The notes under the pieces: generated by a model
Database searches by the model: none
Told to the model about the DNA's origin: nothing
Seen by the model: the letters and a program-made list of their open reading frames with translations, nothing else
Source of the DNA: Paenibacillus sp. FSL R5-0623
GTDB lineage: Bacteria > Bacillota > Bacilli > Paenibacillales > Paenibacillaceae
NCBI RefSeq assembly: GCF_037974265.1
Contig: NZ_CP150233.1
Span: forward strand, 868,001-932,000
Direction: 5' to 3'
Length of the DNA: 64,000 bases
Translations under genes and position numbers: made by a program
Part shown: one piece after another, positions 19,301 to 26,894 of the stretch
How the letters are laid out: each line of letters opens with the position of its first letter
How positions within the stretch are numbered: position 1 is the stretch's first letter

Positions 19301-19912
19301 GTGAACAGTCTATCCAACAGTACGTACTCCATTGTATGGAATCCGATCGAATTCCAGGATATGCAAACTCACTGGGCTAAAGCCGAAGTGAATGATATGG
19401 GTTCTCGCATGGTGATGAAAGGGACAGGCGAAGGTATGTTCACCCCAGAACGAGATATTACCCGGGCTGAATTTGCAGTGGTATTGGTTCGTGGCTTGGG
19501 ATTGAAATTGGATTCATCCAAGAACGTATTCTCTGATGTAGCTGCCGATGCATGGTACAGTCGCGCAATCAATACGGCCTATGAATATCAATTACTAGAT
19601 GGCTTCAGAGATGGAACGTTCCGTCCTGACGACAAAATCACACGAGATCAGGCCATGAATATTATTGCAAGAGCCATGGGCATTACAGGGCTAAAAGAAA
19701 AACTTCCCGTTCAATCCGGATCAACCGAGCTTCAAAAGTATATCGATATATCAGACTCGTCTGTATGGGCAAACAAGGGTATAGCTGAAAGCATACAAGC
19801 GGGTATTTTCTCAGGTAGAAGTGATAGTAAGCTCGCACCCAAGGCACATATTACAAGGGCTGAGGTGGCTACAATTGTTGAGCGACTTCTCCAAAAATCA
19901 GGATTAATCTGA
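16391..19912 (+). CDS. Secreted S-layer-homology (SLH) surface protein with Ig-like and fibronectin III repeats
   Basis: Large cell-surface protein (about 1173 residues) anchored non-covalently to secondary wall polymer by three C-terminal SLH domains. Order: Sec signal peptide ending near ASAAA; a non-repetitive N-terminal beta domain (to about 215); two near-identical 107-residue Ig-like repeats (QPAGATVDKGANSPTLSI / QPTGATVDEGANSPTLSV); a DUF11/ASPM-like domain; two fibronectin III domains; a Gly-rich linker; a beta region; then SLH motifs (TRAEFAVVLVRGLGL, TRDQAMNIIARAMGI, TRAEVATIVERLL). AGGAAGG precedes the ATG at 16391. It is probably an adhesin or carbohydrate-binding surface protein; no enzyme motif is seen. 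Confidence 0.9.
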   Translation: MTINSSVIMYKRVSIIFLCLTLVVANGFIGSQWLGTASAAAQTTVTFSTTDSSVWADGIAEDGDGGSINIPEKVFQFYNISDVSGTMMPGTLIYANTEVDGWFPFLTTYETDINYGWKGMGIRTSDASEFQINGFFYSNWGEGPINIKVEGYRDGALVATHSFQNDEVIADYHSKHVLLNEDFDNVDMILLYSTDKGSWHGINDIVLDDAIVSASAPTINTQPAGATVDKGANSPTLSIGATVSDGGTLSYQWYSNATNSTTGGTLINGATSSTYAVQTTNAGTTYYYAIVTNTNNGVNGTKTATATSNAAQVTVNALVHAVTPTINTQPTGATVDEGANSPTLSVSATVSDGGTLSYQWYSNETNSTTGGTPINAATGSTYAVPTTSAGTIYYYAVVTNTNNGVNGTKTATTTSNVAVVAIQPALTYIIENISDQTPAALIQGYASGSQETLTITVKNIGTGTLTNLEVTSGGASGSDFEVTQPTVSTLNPGAETSFTVTVKDGLPASTYTATVLISADNMLDQTFQVVQAINLPNVPANPQDLVVTPGDRQAQLTWSNVPGATYYEVYLSTVSGQFSSNAITTVTDGNYRVENLINGTTYFFMVKAGGLGGLSAESNVASATPLTVPEAPSSVIAVAGNGQATLSFNPPADNGGSAVTAYEVNVLPDNRVVTGTRSPIIITGLTNGTSYTFTVKAKNQAGGSESSLLSNTIIPLAPTGNGGNTGGGGGGSTGGSGGNTTPSQPPTSGTQVPNPGNSGVDVMVNGKVENIGSATSSERNSQSVTTVTVDSVKLDEKLSAEGNGATVTILLNTQSDVVIGELNGQMIKNMEDKNATLKIQTPSATYTLPSQQINIQALSNQLGQSINLKDIQIQIEISAPGSEILRVVADTAEKNRFTLVAPSHNFELRGIYGNQTINISNFNAYVERTIAIPEGVDPNRITTGIVIDTDGSVRHVPTQVIVNDANYYAKVNSLSNSTYSIVWNPIEFQDMQTHWAKAEVNDMGSRMVMKGTGEGMFTPERDITRAEFAVVLVRGLGLKLDSSKNVFSDVAADAWYSRAINTAYEYQLLDGFRDGTFRPDDKITRDQAMNIIARAMGITGLKEKLPVQSGSTELQKYIDISDSSVWANKGIAESIQAGIFSGRSDSKLAPKAHITRAEVATIVERLLQKSGLI
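17039..17650 (+). repeat. Two in-frame tandem repeats of 321-bp period
   Basis: The segment starting CCAACGATTAACACACA at 17039 recurs at 17360 (offset 321 bases, 107 codons) with high identity at DNA level across about 290 bases. It encodes two Ig-like domains. The near-identity indicates recent duplication or ongoing homogenisation, and copy number may vary between strains. Confidence 0.88.
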
Positions 19913-20106
19913 TTGCAAAAATCATCGGGGGTTATCCTAATCATGTCAGGTGACGGGCATGAGGAGGAGGCCTCCTTTTTTATGTGGAAATTCTGTTTTG
20001 CTTGCGTTTCCTCATATTCCTTGTTGTATTTCTGCGGCACATCTCGTACAACTTGGTGAATTAATTCTGCATTGCGTTAATGTGAGTGTAAAATGGGGAG
20101 AATCGT

Positions 20107-21030
20107 TTGGAATCAAAGCAACTATCTAGAGGGCTAAAGACCCGCCATGTAGAGCTGATTGCACTCGGAGGTACAATCGGCGTTGGTTTGTTCATGTGAT
20201 CGGCGAGTACGATCAAATGGGCAGGTCCATCCGTGCTGCTGGCTTATTTATTGGCGGGTATCGTTATCTTTTTTGTCATGCGCATAATGGGGGAAATATT
20301 GATTCAGGAGCCGGTCACGGGTTCGTTTGCAACATTTGCTCACAAATATATTAGTCCGCTTGCCGGATTCCTGACAGCCTGGAGCTACTGGTTTCTGTGG
20401 GTTACGGTGGGTATGGCGGAAGTTACCGCGATTGGCATCTATGTGGGGTATTGGTTCCCGGATATTCCGCAGTGGCTGCCTGCACTTCCTGGGGTGCTCA
20501 TCATTGCGGCGGCAAATCTGGCGGCGGTGAAGTTCTATGGAGAATTTGAATTCTGGTTTGCGATGATCAAAGTGACGGCTATTGTGGTGATGATCGTAAT
20601 CGGAACAGGTCTGATCTTCTTCGGTTGGGGGAACGGAGGACAGCCAATCGGGCTGTCGAATCTGTTTAGCCATGGCGGATCCTTCCCTGGAGGGATCAAA
20701 GGTTTCCTCTTTGCACTGTATATCGTAACGGCTGCGTTCAAGGGGTAGAGATGGTTGGTATTACAGCAGGCGAAGCGGAGAATCCGAAATACACCTTGCG
20801 TAAAGCGATCAAAAATATCGTGTGGCGTATTCTTATTTTCTACGTTGGTGCCATATTTGTTATCGTAACTCTGTACCCTTAGAACGAGGTCTACAGTGCA
20901 AGTGTTCTTCCGGGTATGGTTCCATGGTTCGCGCTGGCGTTCAGCCAGTTCCGATTCAGAAAGCGTTGGGGCAACGAGATGGCGGCGACGATCGCTAGTC
21001 TAATATTCAAAAATCAACTTATAACGTAAT
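20107..21030 (+). pseudogene. Amino-acid permease pseudogene (AapA/GabP/ProY-like APC family)
   Basis: Reads as an APC-family amino-acid transporter: TTG start, [20 protein letters not shown], then transmembrane segments. It is broken four ways: TGA at 20197 where GLFMGSAS would be expected; loss of one G near 20741-20745, shifting the frame at the conserved motif [18 protein letters not shown] at 20881 in place of the Trp of LYPWNEV; and a large internal deletion that joins NEV-S-V-LPGM to a segment resembling the late SQFRFRKRW loop. Single sequencing errors cannot explain all of these. No functional transporter can be made. Confidence 0.9.
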
Positions 21031-21035
21031 ACTAT

Positions 21036-21104
21036 ACGTGCATTCCTTGAATACAATGGAGAACCTGCGGGTGATTCAGTGTCATTCAGGAGTGCATTTT
21101 TTTA
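21036..21104 (+). terminator. Probable terminator of the permease pseudogene
   Basis: TGCATTCC pairs with GGAGTGCA across a long loop, followed by seven T. It is the leftover terminator of the former permease gene. Confidence 0.5.
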
Positions 21105-21179
21105 TCCGCAAAAATCATGCTTGAATCTCCTGTAACTAGAGGTTTTAAGATTGGAGGCAGACAAGGGGGCATACATCTT

Positions 21180-22709
21180 ATGAGAACAGTAGAATGGATT
21201 TATCTTATTTTCAACCTGCTTATATTCGTGGGGGTAATCGGGATCGGGAGACAGATTCAACATTTTCGAAAAATGGTATGGGGTGGATTCGTCATTTCAG
21301 GTGTGCTGTTGATCATCCATGGTTTAGTCGAAGGACTTCGTTGGCCGATGATTCCGGCGTATCTGCTCACGTTGGTTCCAATGGTTGTGTTATTTACAAA
21401 GGCAAGACGTCAGCAACAGTCAGGTGTAACCTCACTGAATAGTAAACGTTCGGAGGTATCCACTTCCACATCACCTGTGGCGGGCAAATTCGGGCGTGTT
21501 CGAATCATCGCAACGTCTCTCCTGGTGTTGCTATACGCTATTGTGAGTATTGGCTTGCCACTGCTGTTTCCGGTATTTTCGTTTGCCAAGCCAGCAGGTC
21601 CTTATGGAATCGGAACGGTATCCTACGACTGGACAGATAGCAGTCGGGAGGAACTTCTGACGAGAACAGCTGGTGATCAACGGGAGCTGATGGTACAGTT
21701 CTGGTATCCAACGAATCCAGATGTAGAGGACGCAACAGCCCCTTATGTTAATAAACCGGAGATCTACGGGACAGCCTTCAATGAAGTGCTGAAACTGCCA
21801 AAGCTTTTATTTTCCAGTCTGAGTCAGGTTAGAACACATGCGATACAGGAAGCTCAGTTGTCTGATGCCGAAGCCAAGTATCCGGTTGTTCTTTTCTCTC
21901 ATGGTCTGCATGGGTATGAAAATCAGAATACGTTCCAGGTCGAGCAGCTGGTCAGTCAAGGTTACATTGTCGTAGGTATCAATCACACGTATAGCAGTCT
22001 GGTGTCTGTATTCCCGGATGGACGTGTGGCGCAGTTTGAATCGGAAGGAAAAGAAGGCTTTGAACAGCTGCAATTCAGTTACATGGACAAGTTGAATGAG
22101 ACATGGGTGCAGGATGCACAGTTTGTACTGGATGAGGTAGAGAAGTTGGGTACGGGAGATCCGAGCGGACGCTTTACAGGACGTATGGATCTGGACAATA
22201 TCGGCATGTTTGGGCATTCATTTGGTGGAGCAACGACAGTACAGATGTTAATGGATGATCCACGTGTGAAAGCAGGCATGAATATGGACGGTGTATTGTT
22301 TGGCGAGAAACGTATCCCTGCGGAAGGCGTGGGCAAGCCGTTCCTGATGATGAGTGCAGACTCAACCGTTGCAGGTACAAGTGTGATGAGTGACGAGGAA
22401 ATTGCTGCGATGGGCACGACCCGTCCGGAAGCCGAGAAATATTACGAGGAAGTGTACGAGCGCTATGAGCCGGTAACCGCTGGAGGGAACTTCTGGATGG
22501 AGCTGACCAACACCAAACATCTGAGTTTCTCCGACCTCTACCTGATCTCTCCACTGCTCGAATGGACGCAGGGTGTAGATTCGAGGGGGACACAACAGTT
22601 GGTCAACGATACAACGATTGATTTCTTCAACCACTACTTGAAAGGGCAATCGCTTCATTTGGACACGGAAGTGGGAGAACATGAATCCTATTCGTTAAAA
22701 AAAGGCTAA
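21180..22709 (+). CDS. Membrane-anchored alpha/beta hydrolase, PAF-acetylhydrolase-like
   Basis: Predicted ester hydrolase of 509 residues. The N-terminus holds three to four TM helices (to about residue 150), then an extracellular catalytic domain related to the plasma PAF-acetylhydrolase/dienelactone hydrolase fold: oxyanion region VVLFSHGLHGYENQ, nucleophile S347 in GHSFGG, Asp probably in the NMDG region, and His in TKHLSFSD. AAGGGGGC precedes ATG 21180; the upstream frame from 21117 has no support. It shares a convergent terminator with the MerR gene. The substrate is unknown. Confidence 0.88.
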   Translation: MRTVEWIYLIFNLLIFVGVIGIGRQIQHFRKMVWGGFVISGVLLIIHGLVEGLRWPMIPAYLLTLVPMVVLFTKARRQQQSGVTSLNSKRSEVSTSTSPVAGKFGRVRIIATSLLVLLYAIVSIGLPLLFPVFSFAKPAGPYGIGTVSYDWTDSSREELLTRTAGDQRELMVQFWYPTNPDVEDATAPYVNKPEIYGTAFNEVLKLPKLLFSSLSQVRTHAIQEAQLSDAEAKYPVVLFSHGLHGYENQNTFQVEQLVSQGYIVVGINHTYSSLVSVFPDGRVAQFESEGKEGFEQLQFSYMDKLNETWVQDAQFVLDEVEKLGTGDPSGRFTGRMDLDNIGMFGHSFGGATTVQMLMDDPRVKAGMNMDGVLFGEKRIPAEGVGKPFLMMSADSTVAGTSVMSDEEIAAMGTTRPEAEKYYEEVYERYEPVTAGGNFWMELTNTKHLSFSDLYLISPLLEWTQGVDSRGTQQLVNDTTIDFFNHYLKGQSLHLDTEVGEHESYSLKKG

Positions 22710-22714
22710 ACGTA

Positions 22715-22756
22715 AAAATGGAAGGAGACTGAAGCTCAGTCTTCTTCCATTTGTTT
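22715..22756. terminator. Bidirectional terminator overlapping the MerR gene end
   Basis: AATGGAAG plus AGACTGA pair with TCAGTCT plus CTTCCATT around a short loop, followed by TTGTTTT. The stem includes the last codons of the MerR gene. Confidence 0.75.
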
Positions 22757-23719
22757 TAAGCGTAACCGCATGCCCTCATGCAACAGGTTAATGCCATCTA
22801 CAATCTGGCTCCATTCGGGATTGATCACCTTGCACCGCTTGTTAAAACGTAGAATGCGATCGGTCACGGAGTCCAGCATATATCGGGCCTGTTTGCTGAA
22901 AAATACTTCAGGTGTTTCGGCATGCTCGACACTTGCATACATCAACACAAAGTCCCACACCATGCTTTGCACAGCAGGGCTATCGATTGCCCAACGTTTG
23001 TCCAGCGCTTCGGTAGTGCGAATGCGAATAGCCTCCATTTTTTTCACCCAGACGTTCGCTTCGACTTGTGGCTGGTTCGCCATAATGAAGAACGGAACCT
23101 CCAGCCGAGCCAGATCGGCCCAATAGGCCGGATCATTGATCAGTTCCTGAGTTTCCTTCCAGGCCAGTGTTTGCTGAGCCGTCAGTTTGGTATCTTTCAT
23201 CATATATTTATCGAAAAAGTGCAGAAACGACACTCTCCAATCCTGCGGAATGCTGTCCAGCAGATGGGATTCATCCACTTTGGCAGCAACAAATTGTTTT
23301 CGTCTGCTCGCATTGGCCGTCAGGGATTCTACCAGACTGGAGATGTAGGTAAGAGACTGTTCCGAATGCAGTGAAGTGTCTTCTTCATGCTGCTTCGCCT
23401 GCTGCAAAATGGAGAGCATGGAATTCAACGTGCCGATCTGGGTTTCCAAGGCTTCAATCTGCAGATCCAACGCTTGTGTTACCGCCAGTTCACCGGACAT
23501 GAGTTTTCGAATATCCGGTATGCTGAAATTCAAATAACGAAGTGTTGTAATGAGTTCGAGTTGCCACAGGTCTTGCGTTGTATAGAGTCGATGCCCACCT
23601 TCCGTATGACTGGAGGGTTGTAACAGTTCAATCTCATCGTAATACCGGATCGTTTTCACCGTGGAGCCGATCAGTTTGGCTGCTTCACCGATGGAATAGG
23701 GTTCTTTATTTGGGTTCAA
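22736..23719 (-). CDS. MerR-family transcriptional regulator with long effector domain
   Basis: One-component activator, about 327 residues. An N-terminal MerR winged helix (YSIGEAAKLIGSTVKTIRYYDEIELL, then EGGHRLY) is followed by a coiled-coil dimerisation helix near residues 80-115 and a long C-terminal helical domain with no Cys ligand set. The frame is open to 23818, but a MerR-type promoter with a 19-base spacer lies inside that extension. The start is therefore the TTG at 23719 behind GAGGTGAT. The promoter dyad suggests autoregulation. It is divergent from the SDR stress gene. The effector is unknown. Confidence 0.85.
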   Translation of the reverse strand: MNPNKEPYSIGEAAKLIGSTVKTIRYYDEIELLQPSSHTEGGHRLYTTQDLWQLELITTLRYLNFSIPDIRKLMSGELAVTQALDLQIEALETQIGTLNSMLSILQQAKQHEEDTSLHSEQSLTYISSLVESLTANASRRKQFVAAKVDESHLLDSIPQDWRVSFLHFFDKYMMKDTKLTAQQTLAWKETQELINDPAYWADLARLEVPFFIMANQPQVEANVWVKKMEAIRIRTTEALDKRWAIDSPAVQSMVWDFVLMYASVEHAETPEVFFSKQARYMLDSVTDRILRFNKRCKVINPEWSQIVDGINLLHEGMRLRLKQMEED

Positions 23720-23738
23720 CGAGATCACCTCATGTTCT

Positions 23739-23769
23739 AGTATACAATCTCCAGTCACTGGAGGTTCAA
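23739..23769 (-). promoter_or_regulatory. MerR-type promoter with 19-bp spacer and internal dyad
   Basis: On the minus strand, -35 TTGAAC and -10 TATACT are separated by exactly 19 bases, the over-long spacing that MerR activators correct by DNA distortion. The spacer holds the 7-1-7 inverted repeat CTCCAGTGACTGGAG. It directly drives the MerR gene, so it is an autoregulated promoter. Confidence 0.85.
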
Positions 23770-23931
23770 TACCGGAATAGTTGCCAAGGAAATGTAGCAG
23801 GTCCAGTTTAAATTCCACCCATCTCGGTTACAAAGGAAAGAGTGCAACTTTTACGCAAATTAAATTCACAACAAATAAAAAATACGTTTATACGATGGGT
23901 ATCGTGTAAATAACCAAGGAGGAAATTGAAC

Positions 23932-24834
23932 ATGGCTAATCAAGACCAGCACACCATGCAAGATCCAACGACCCAATATCCGAAGGCTACACCGGAATGG
24001 AAACAGCAGCAGGATGAGCCGGGGCTCCAGCGTGAGATGACCCCTGTTCCCGATGCGGGTGAGAAAAGTTATAAAGGCAGCGGACGATTAACAGGACGCA
24101 AAGCAGTTGTGACCGGAGCCGACAGCGGAATTGGCCGGGCGGCAGCGATTGCGTTTGCCCGTGAAGGTGCAGATGTTGTTCTGGCCTATCTGCCGGAAGA
24201 GGAAGCAGATGCGCAGGAAGTTGTGAAGCTGATTGAGGAAGCTGGGCGTAAAGCAATTACGATGCCAGGTGACCTGAAGGATGAGAAATACTGTGAAGAA
24301 CTCATTGAGTCTGCGGTAAAAGAGCTTGGCGGGATTGATATCCTAGCTAACGTGGCAGGTAAACAGCAGTTTGTGGAGCAGATTGCGGATCTGACTACCG
24401 AGCAATTCGATGCAACGTTCAAAACAAATGTTTATTCCATGTTCTGGCTCTGCAAAGCAGCTGTGAAACACATGAAGCCGGGCAGCTCCATTATCAACAC
24501 ATCATCGATTCAGGCGTACAAACCTTCGCCAATCCTGCTGGATTATGCAACAACGAAGGCATCCATTAACACGTTTAGCAAAGCGCTGGCCCAACAGGTG
24601 GGTAGCAAAGGGATACGTGTCAACGTTGTTGCACCAGGACCGGTATGGACACCACTCCAAGTCGTGGGTGGACAACCAGTCGAGAAGCTTGCTGATTTCG
24701 GCTCCAATACACCTTTGGGTCGTGCAGGACAACCTGCCGAGATGGCTCCGGCATTTGTGTTCCTGGCAAGCCAGGAATCCAGCTATGTGAGCGGTGAGAC
24801 ACTGAATGCAAATGGCGGAACGGTTAGTCCGTAG
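23932..24834 (+). CDS. Short-chain dehydrogenase/reductase, general-stress type (YdaD/YhdF-like)
   Basis: NAD(P)-dependent oxidoreductase of 300 residues. An N-terminal extension of about 40 residues typical of the stress SDR group precedes the Rossmann motif [19 protein letters not shown], the active-site serines of INTSSIQAY and the catalytic YATTK follow in order. The C-terminal GETLNANGG motif is intact. A strong AAGGAGG lies nine bases before ATG 23932. The substrate is unknown; homologues are often linked to general stress. Confidence 0.92.
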   Translation: MANQDQHTMQDPTTQYPKATPEWKQQQDEPGLQREMTPVPDAGEKSYKGSGRLTGRKAVVTGADSGIGRAAAIAFAREGADVVLAYLPEEEADAQEVVKLIEEAGRKAITMPGDLKDEKYCEELIESAVKELGGIDILANVAGKQQFVEQIADLTTEQFDATFKTNVYSMFWLCKAAVKHMKPGSSIINTSSIQAYKPSPILLDYATTKASINTFSKALAQQVGSKGIRVNVVAPGPVWTPLQVVGGQPVEKLADFGSNTPLGRAGQPAEMAPAFVFLASQESSYVSGETLNANGGTVSP

Positions 24835-24861
24835 ATAGTCTTAGGTAATCCGATCAGGGTA

Positions 24862-24906
24862 TCAGAGGATACGGTCTCCATATTGGGGGCGGTATCCTCT
24901 TTTTTG
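24862..24906 (+). terminator. Terminator after the SDR gene
   Basis: AGAGGATAC pairs with GTATCCTCT around a loop of about 18 bases, followed by six T. Confidence 0.85.
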
Positions 24907-25090
24907 TCGTTAAGATGAGAGAAATAAAATATTTTTATATATGAAAGCGTTCTTATATAAAACCGGAAAGGTACATGGTAATATATTCAAGAACATGTTC
25001 TTCGCTCCCAGCTCTGAGAGTGCGTTGCTTATACAATGAATCTGTTCAGATCAATATATTATGCCTAGGAATCGAAGGAGGAATTCTGTA

Positions 25091-26086
25091 ATGGCCAAGA
25101 ATGTACTTAAACTAGGTGACCCTGTCATAAGCACGTACACATCATATGGGACATTAACATCCGTTATGAACGAAGATTTATGGCCATGGATTTTCAATAA
25201 CTTTATACAAATCAGGTATGCACATGAATGGGGAATTTTTTCGTTTGATTCTCATCAGTTTCTGCTAAGTACCTGTCCGGGAATTTCCTTTTACAACCTG
25301 CCACAAGAAATTGTGATCAGCAAATGGGGAACATCACTTAAGCAAGTGATTACAGAAGCGATAGATATGGGATATTATCTATATATTTATGCAGATCGAT
25401 ACTACATTGCGTGTACAGACTATTATCAAAAAGAACATCTCATGCATGAATTATTGGTGTACGGGTATGACCTGGATCAAAATTTGATATACATTGCTGA
25501 TAATCTAGATGATGGTAAATTCATACAAACTGTATGTAGTCTGGATGAACTTGAGAAAGGCTACTGGGCCATGTCTAATGAATACAGTTTTTGGACAGAA
25601 GTGAGATTTCTTAAGCCTATCCAGAATATCAATTATGCAATTCATGTGGAGCAGATGATAACGGCGATGGAAAACTATCTTAACTCAAGCGAGACATATG
25701 ACTTAGTGAGAGATCAGAAATACGATTTTGGAATGCAAGCCATTCAACGCATCTTTACCGACATTGAGCAGGCAGCCCTAGTTGGAGAAGCATTGGATTC
25801 ACGAGTCTTTCATCTCTTGTATGAACATAAGCTACTTATGGAGTTACGATTATCTTACTTAATGGAGAAATCAATCATTGATCGAGATGCAACCTTCATG
25901 GAATTAAGCACTATTCTGAAACAGGACTACTTTAAATTGAGAAATATAGTTCTGAAATATAATATAACGCGTGATGCAAGGACACTTAGTAAAATAAGTG
26001 AGAGGTTGCAACAGAATCTCATGAAAGAAAAAGCATTTATTTCTTCTTTTATTACCAGATTGCAACAGGTTAAATCAATGGCTTGA
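25091..26086 (+). CDS. Uncharacterised protein with C39/BtrH_N-like peptidase-fold features
   Basis: Function not known. The 331-residue protein has the pattern seen in papain-fold-like proteins related to the butirosin BtrH N-terminal domain and C39 peptidases: YIYADRYYIACTDYYQK, then HLMHELLVYGYDLDQNLIYIADN with a conserved-looking His and Asp. A clear nucleophile Cys near the N-terminus is not obvious (candidate C in STCPGISF), so it may be catalytically inactive. The C-terminal half is helical, with coiled-coil character near the end. GGAGG lies nine bases before ATG 25091. It stands alone with no biosynthetic genes beside it; AT content is higher than its neighbours. Confidence 0.75.
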   Translation: MAKNVLKLGDPVISTYTSYGTLTSVMNEDLWPWIFNNFIQIRYAHEWGIFSFDSHQFLLSTCPGISFYNLPQEIVISKWGTSLKQVITEAIDMGYYLYIYADRYYIACTDYYQKEHLMHELLVYGYDLDQNLIYIADNLDDGKFIQTVCSLDELEKGYWAMSNEYSFWTEVRFLKPIQNINYAIHVEQMITAMENYLNSSETYDLVRDQKYDFGMQAIQRIFTDIEQAALVGEALDSRVFHLLYEHKLLMELRLSYLMEKSIIDRDATFMELSTILKQDYFKLRNIVLKYNITRDARTLSKISERLQQNLMKEKAFISSFITRLQQVKSMA

Positions 26087-26106
26087 AGTCATCTAATAAT
26101 AGACAA

Positions 26107-26141
26107 AAAATCCCCTTTGCTTGTTAGAAAGCAAAGGGGGT
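26107..26141. terminator. Hairpin downstream of the BtrH-like gene
   Basis: CCCCTTTGC pairs with GCAAAGGGG around a ten-base loop. The A-run lies on the left side, so termination would be more efficient on the minus strand; on the plus strand the T-tract is weak. Confidence 0.6.
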
Positions 26142-26345
26142 TCCTGTGTAACTAAGTTACTTCTGCTCTGGTTTCGGGTCCAGAATGGCATAACTGCCTA
26201 GCGTGGTATAGGTGAGAGGATAGGTTTTAAGTCCTGTAGAACAATAGAACAGTTGTAATTCTGTAGCGAGGGGATCATGTTAAAATACAAGAGTTACTAC
26301 ATATTTATATATATAACAGAATAATCTGAGGAGGCTTGGGTGGGT
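26142..26345. other. Gene-free stretch
   Basis: About 200 bases between the hairpin and the SnoaL-like gene. Only the SD GAGGAGG at 26328-26334 and AT-rich promoter-like sequence near 26300-26320 are visible. No RNA gene or repeat was recognised. Confidence 0.4.
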
Positions 26346-26765
26346 ATGACAGCAGAAAAGATTGTCAGAACCTTTTTTGAAGAGGTCCGATCAGGCCGAA
26401 ATCCTGATTATGCAAGCAAAGTGATGGCGGAACAGGTAATGGCCTATCAAGTGATATCTGAAGAAGAGGTCACGGTGACCCGAACACCTTCCGATTATGC
26501 AGATCATGTGCGAGAAATGATCGAAGCTTACGGGGAATTTTCACTCGAAATTCTGGAGTTGCTGACGCAAGGTGATAAAGTTTATGTGCGCTGGAGACAA
26601 ACGGGTACCCATATTGGCGAAGTGGACGGATACAGCCCAACGAACCTCCCGGTGATTGAAATTGCCAGTGCGGTATACCGAGTAGAAAACGAACAAATTG
26701 CGGAGTATTGGATACAGATCGACAGGTTGGGCATCGAAAAACAATTGGAACGTAATCGGAGCTGA
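26346..26765 (+). CDS. SnoaL-like / ester-cyclase family protein (NTF2 fold)
   Basis: Small alpha+beta-barrel protein of about 139 residues, cytoplasmic. The family pattern is clear: EKIVRTFFEEV at the start, FSLEILELLTQGDKVYVRWRQTGTHIGE in the middle, and the closing IAEYWIQIDRLGIEKQL. GAGGAGG precedes both GTG 26340 (five bases) and ATG 26346 (eleven bases); either could start translation. The stop codon lies within a terminator hairpin. Members range from polyketide cyclases to proteins of unknown role, so no reaction is assigned. Confidence 0.85.
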   Translation: MTAEKIVRTFFEEVRSGRNPDYASKVMAEQVMAYQVISEEEVTVTRTPSDYADHVREMIEAYGEFSLEILELLTQGDKVYVRWRQTGTHIGEVDGYSPTNLPVIEIASAVYRVENEQIAEYWIQIDRLGIEKQLERNRS

Positions 26766-26783
26766 GTTTCTCAGCTCTTTTTT
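26759..26783 (+). terminator. Terminator overlapping the SnoaL-like stop codon
   Basis: GAGCTGAG pairs with CTCAGCTC around TTT, followed by six T. Confidence 0.9.
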
Positions 26784-26797
26784 AGTTTTCAGTTCTT

Positions 26798-26820
26798 TGT
26801 AAGCGTTCCCGTGTTATAAT
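26798..26820 (+). promoter_or_regulatory. Promoter -10 with overlapping cre-like site before the GH94 gene
   Basis: TATAAT at 26815-26820 is preceded by TGTAAGCGTTCCCG (26798-26811), which matches 12 of 14 positions of the cre consensus. This would place the phosphorylase gene under carbon catabolite control. The -35 is poor, so the exact start is uncertain. Confidence 0.55.
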
Positions 26821-26894
26821 GGACAAAGTTGTATACAAGTTACCTAAAACGTTTTCTGTCTTTTGACTCTATTATCTGAAAGTGAGGTTCAGTG

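Noticed and set aside
23720..23818. N-terminal extension of the MerR protein
   Set aside because: It overlaps a MerR-type promoter and has no ribosome site.
23880..23915. Sigma-B promoter before the stress-type SDR (GTTTAT and GGGTAT)
   Set aside because: The two boxes are only five bases apart, far too close for sigma-B.
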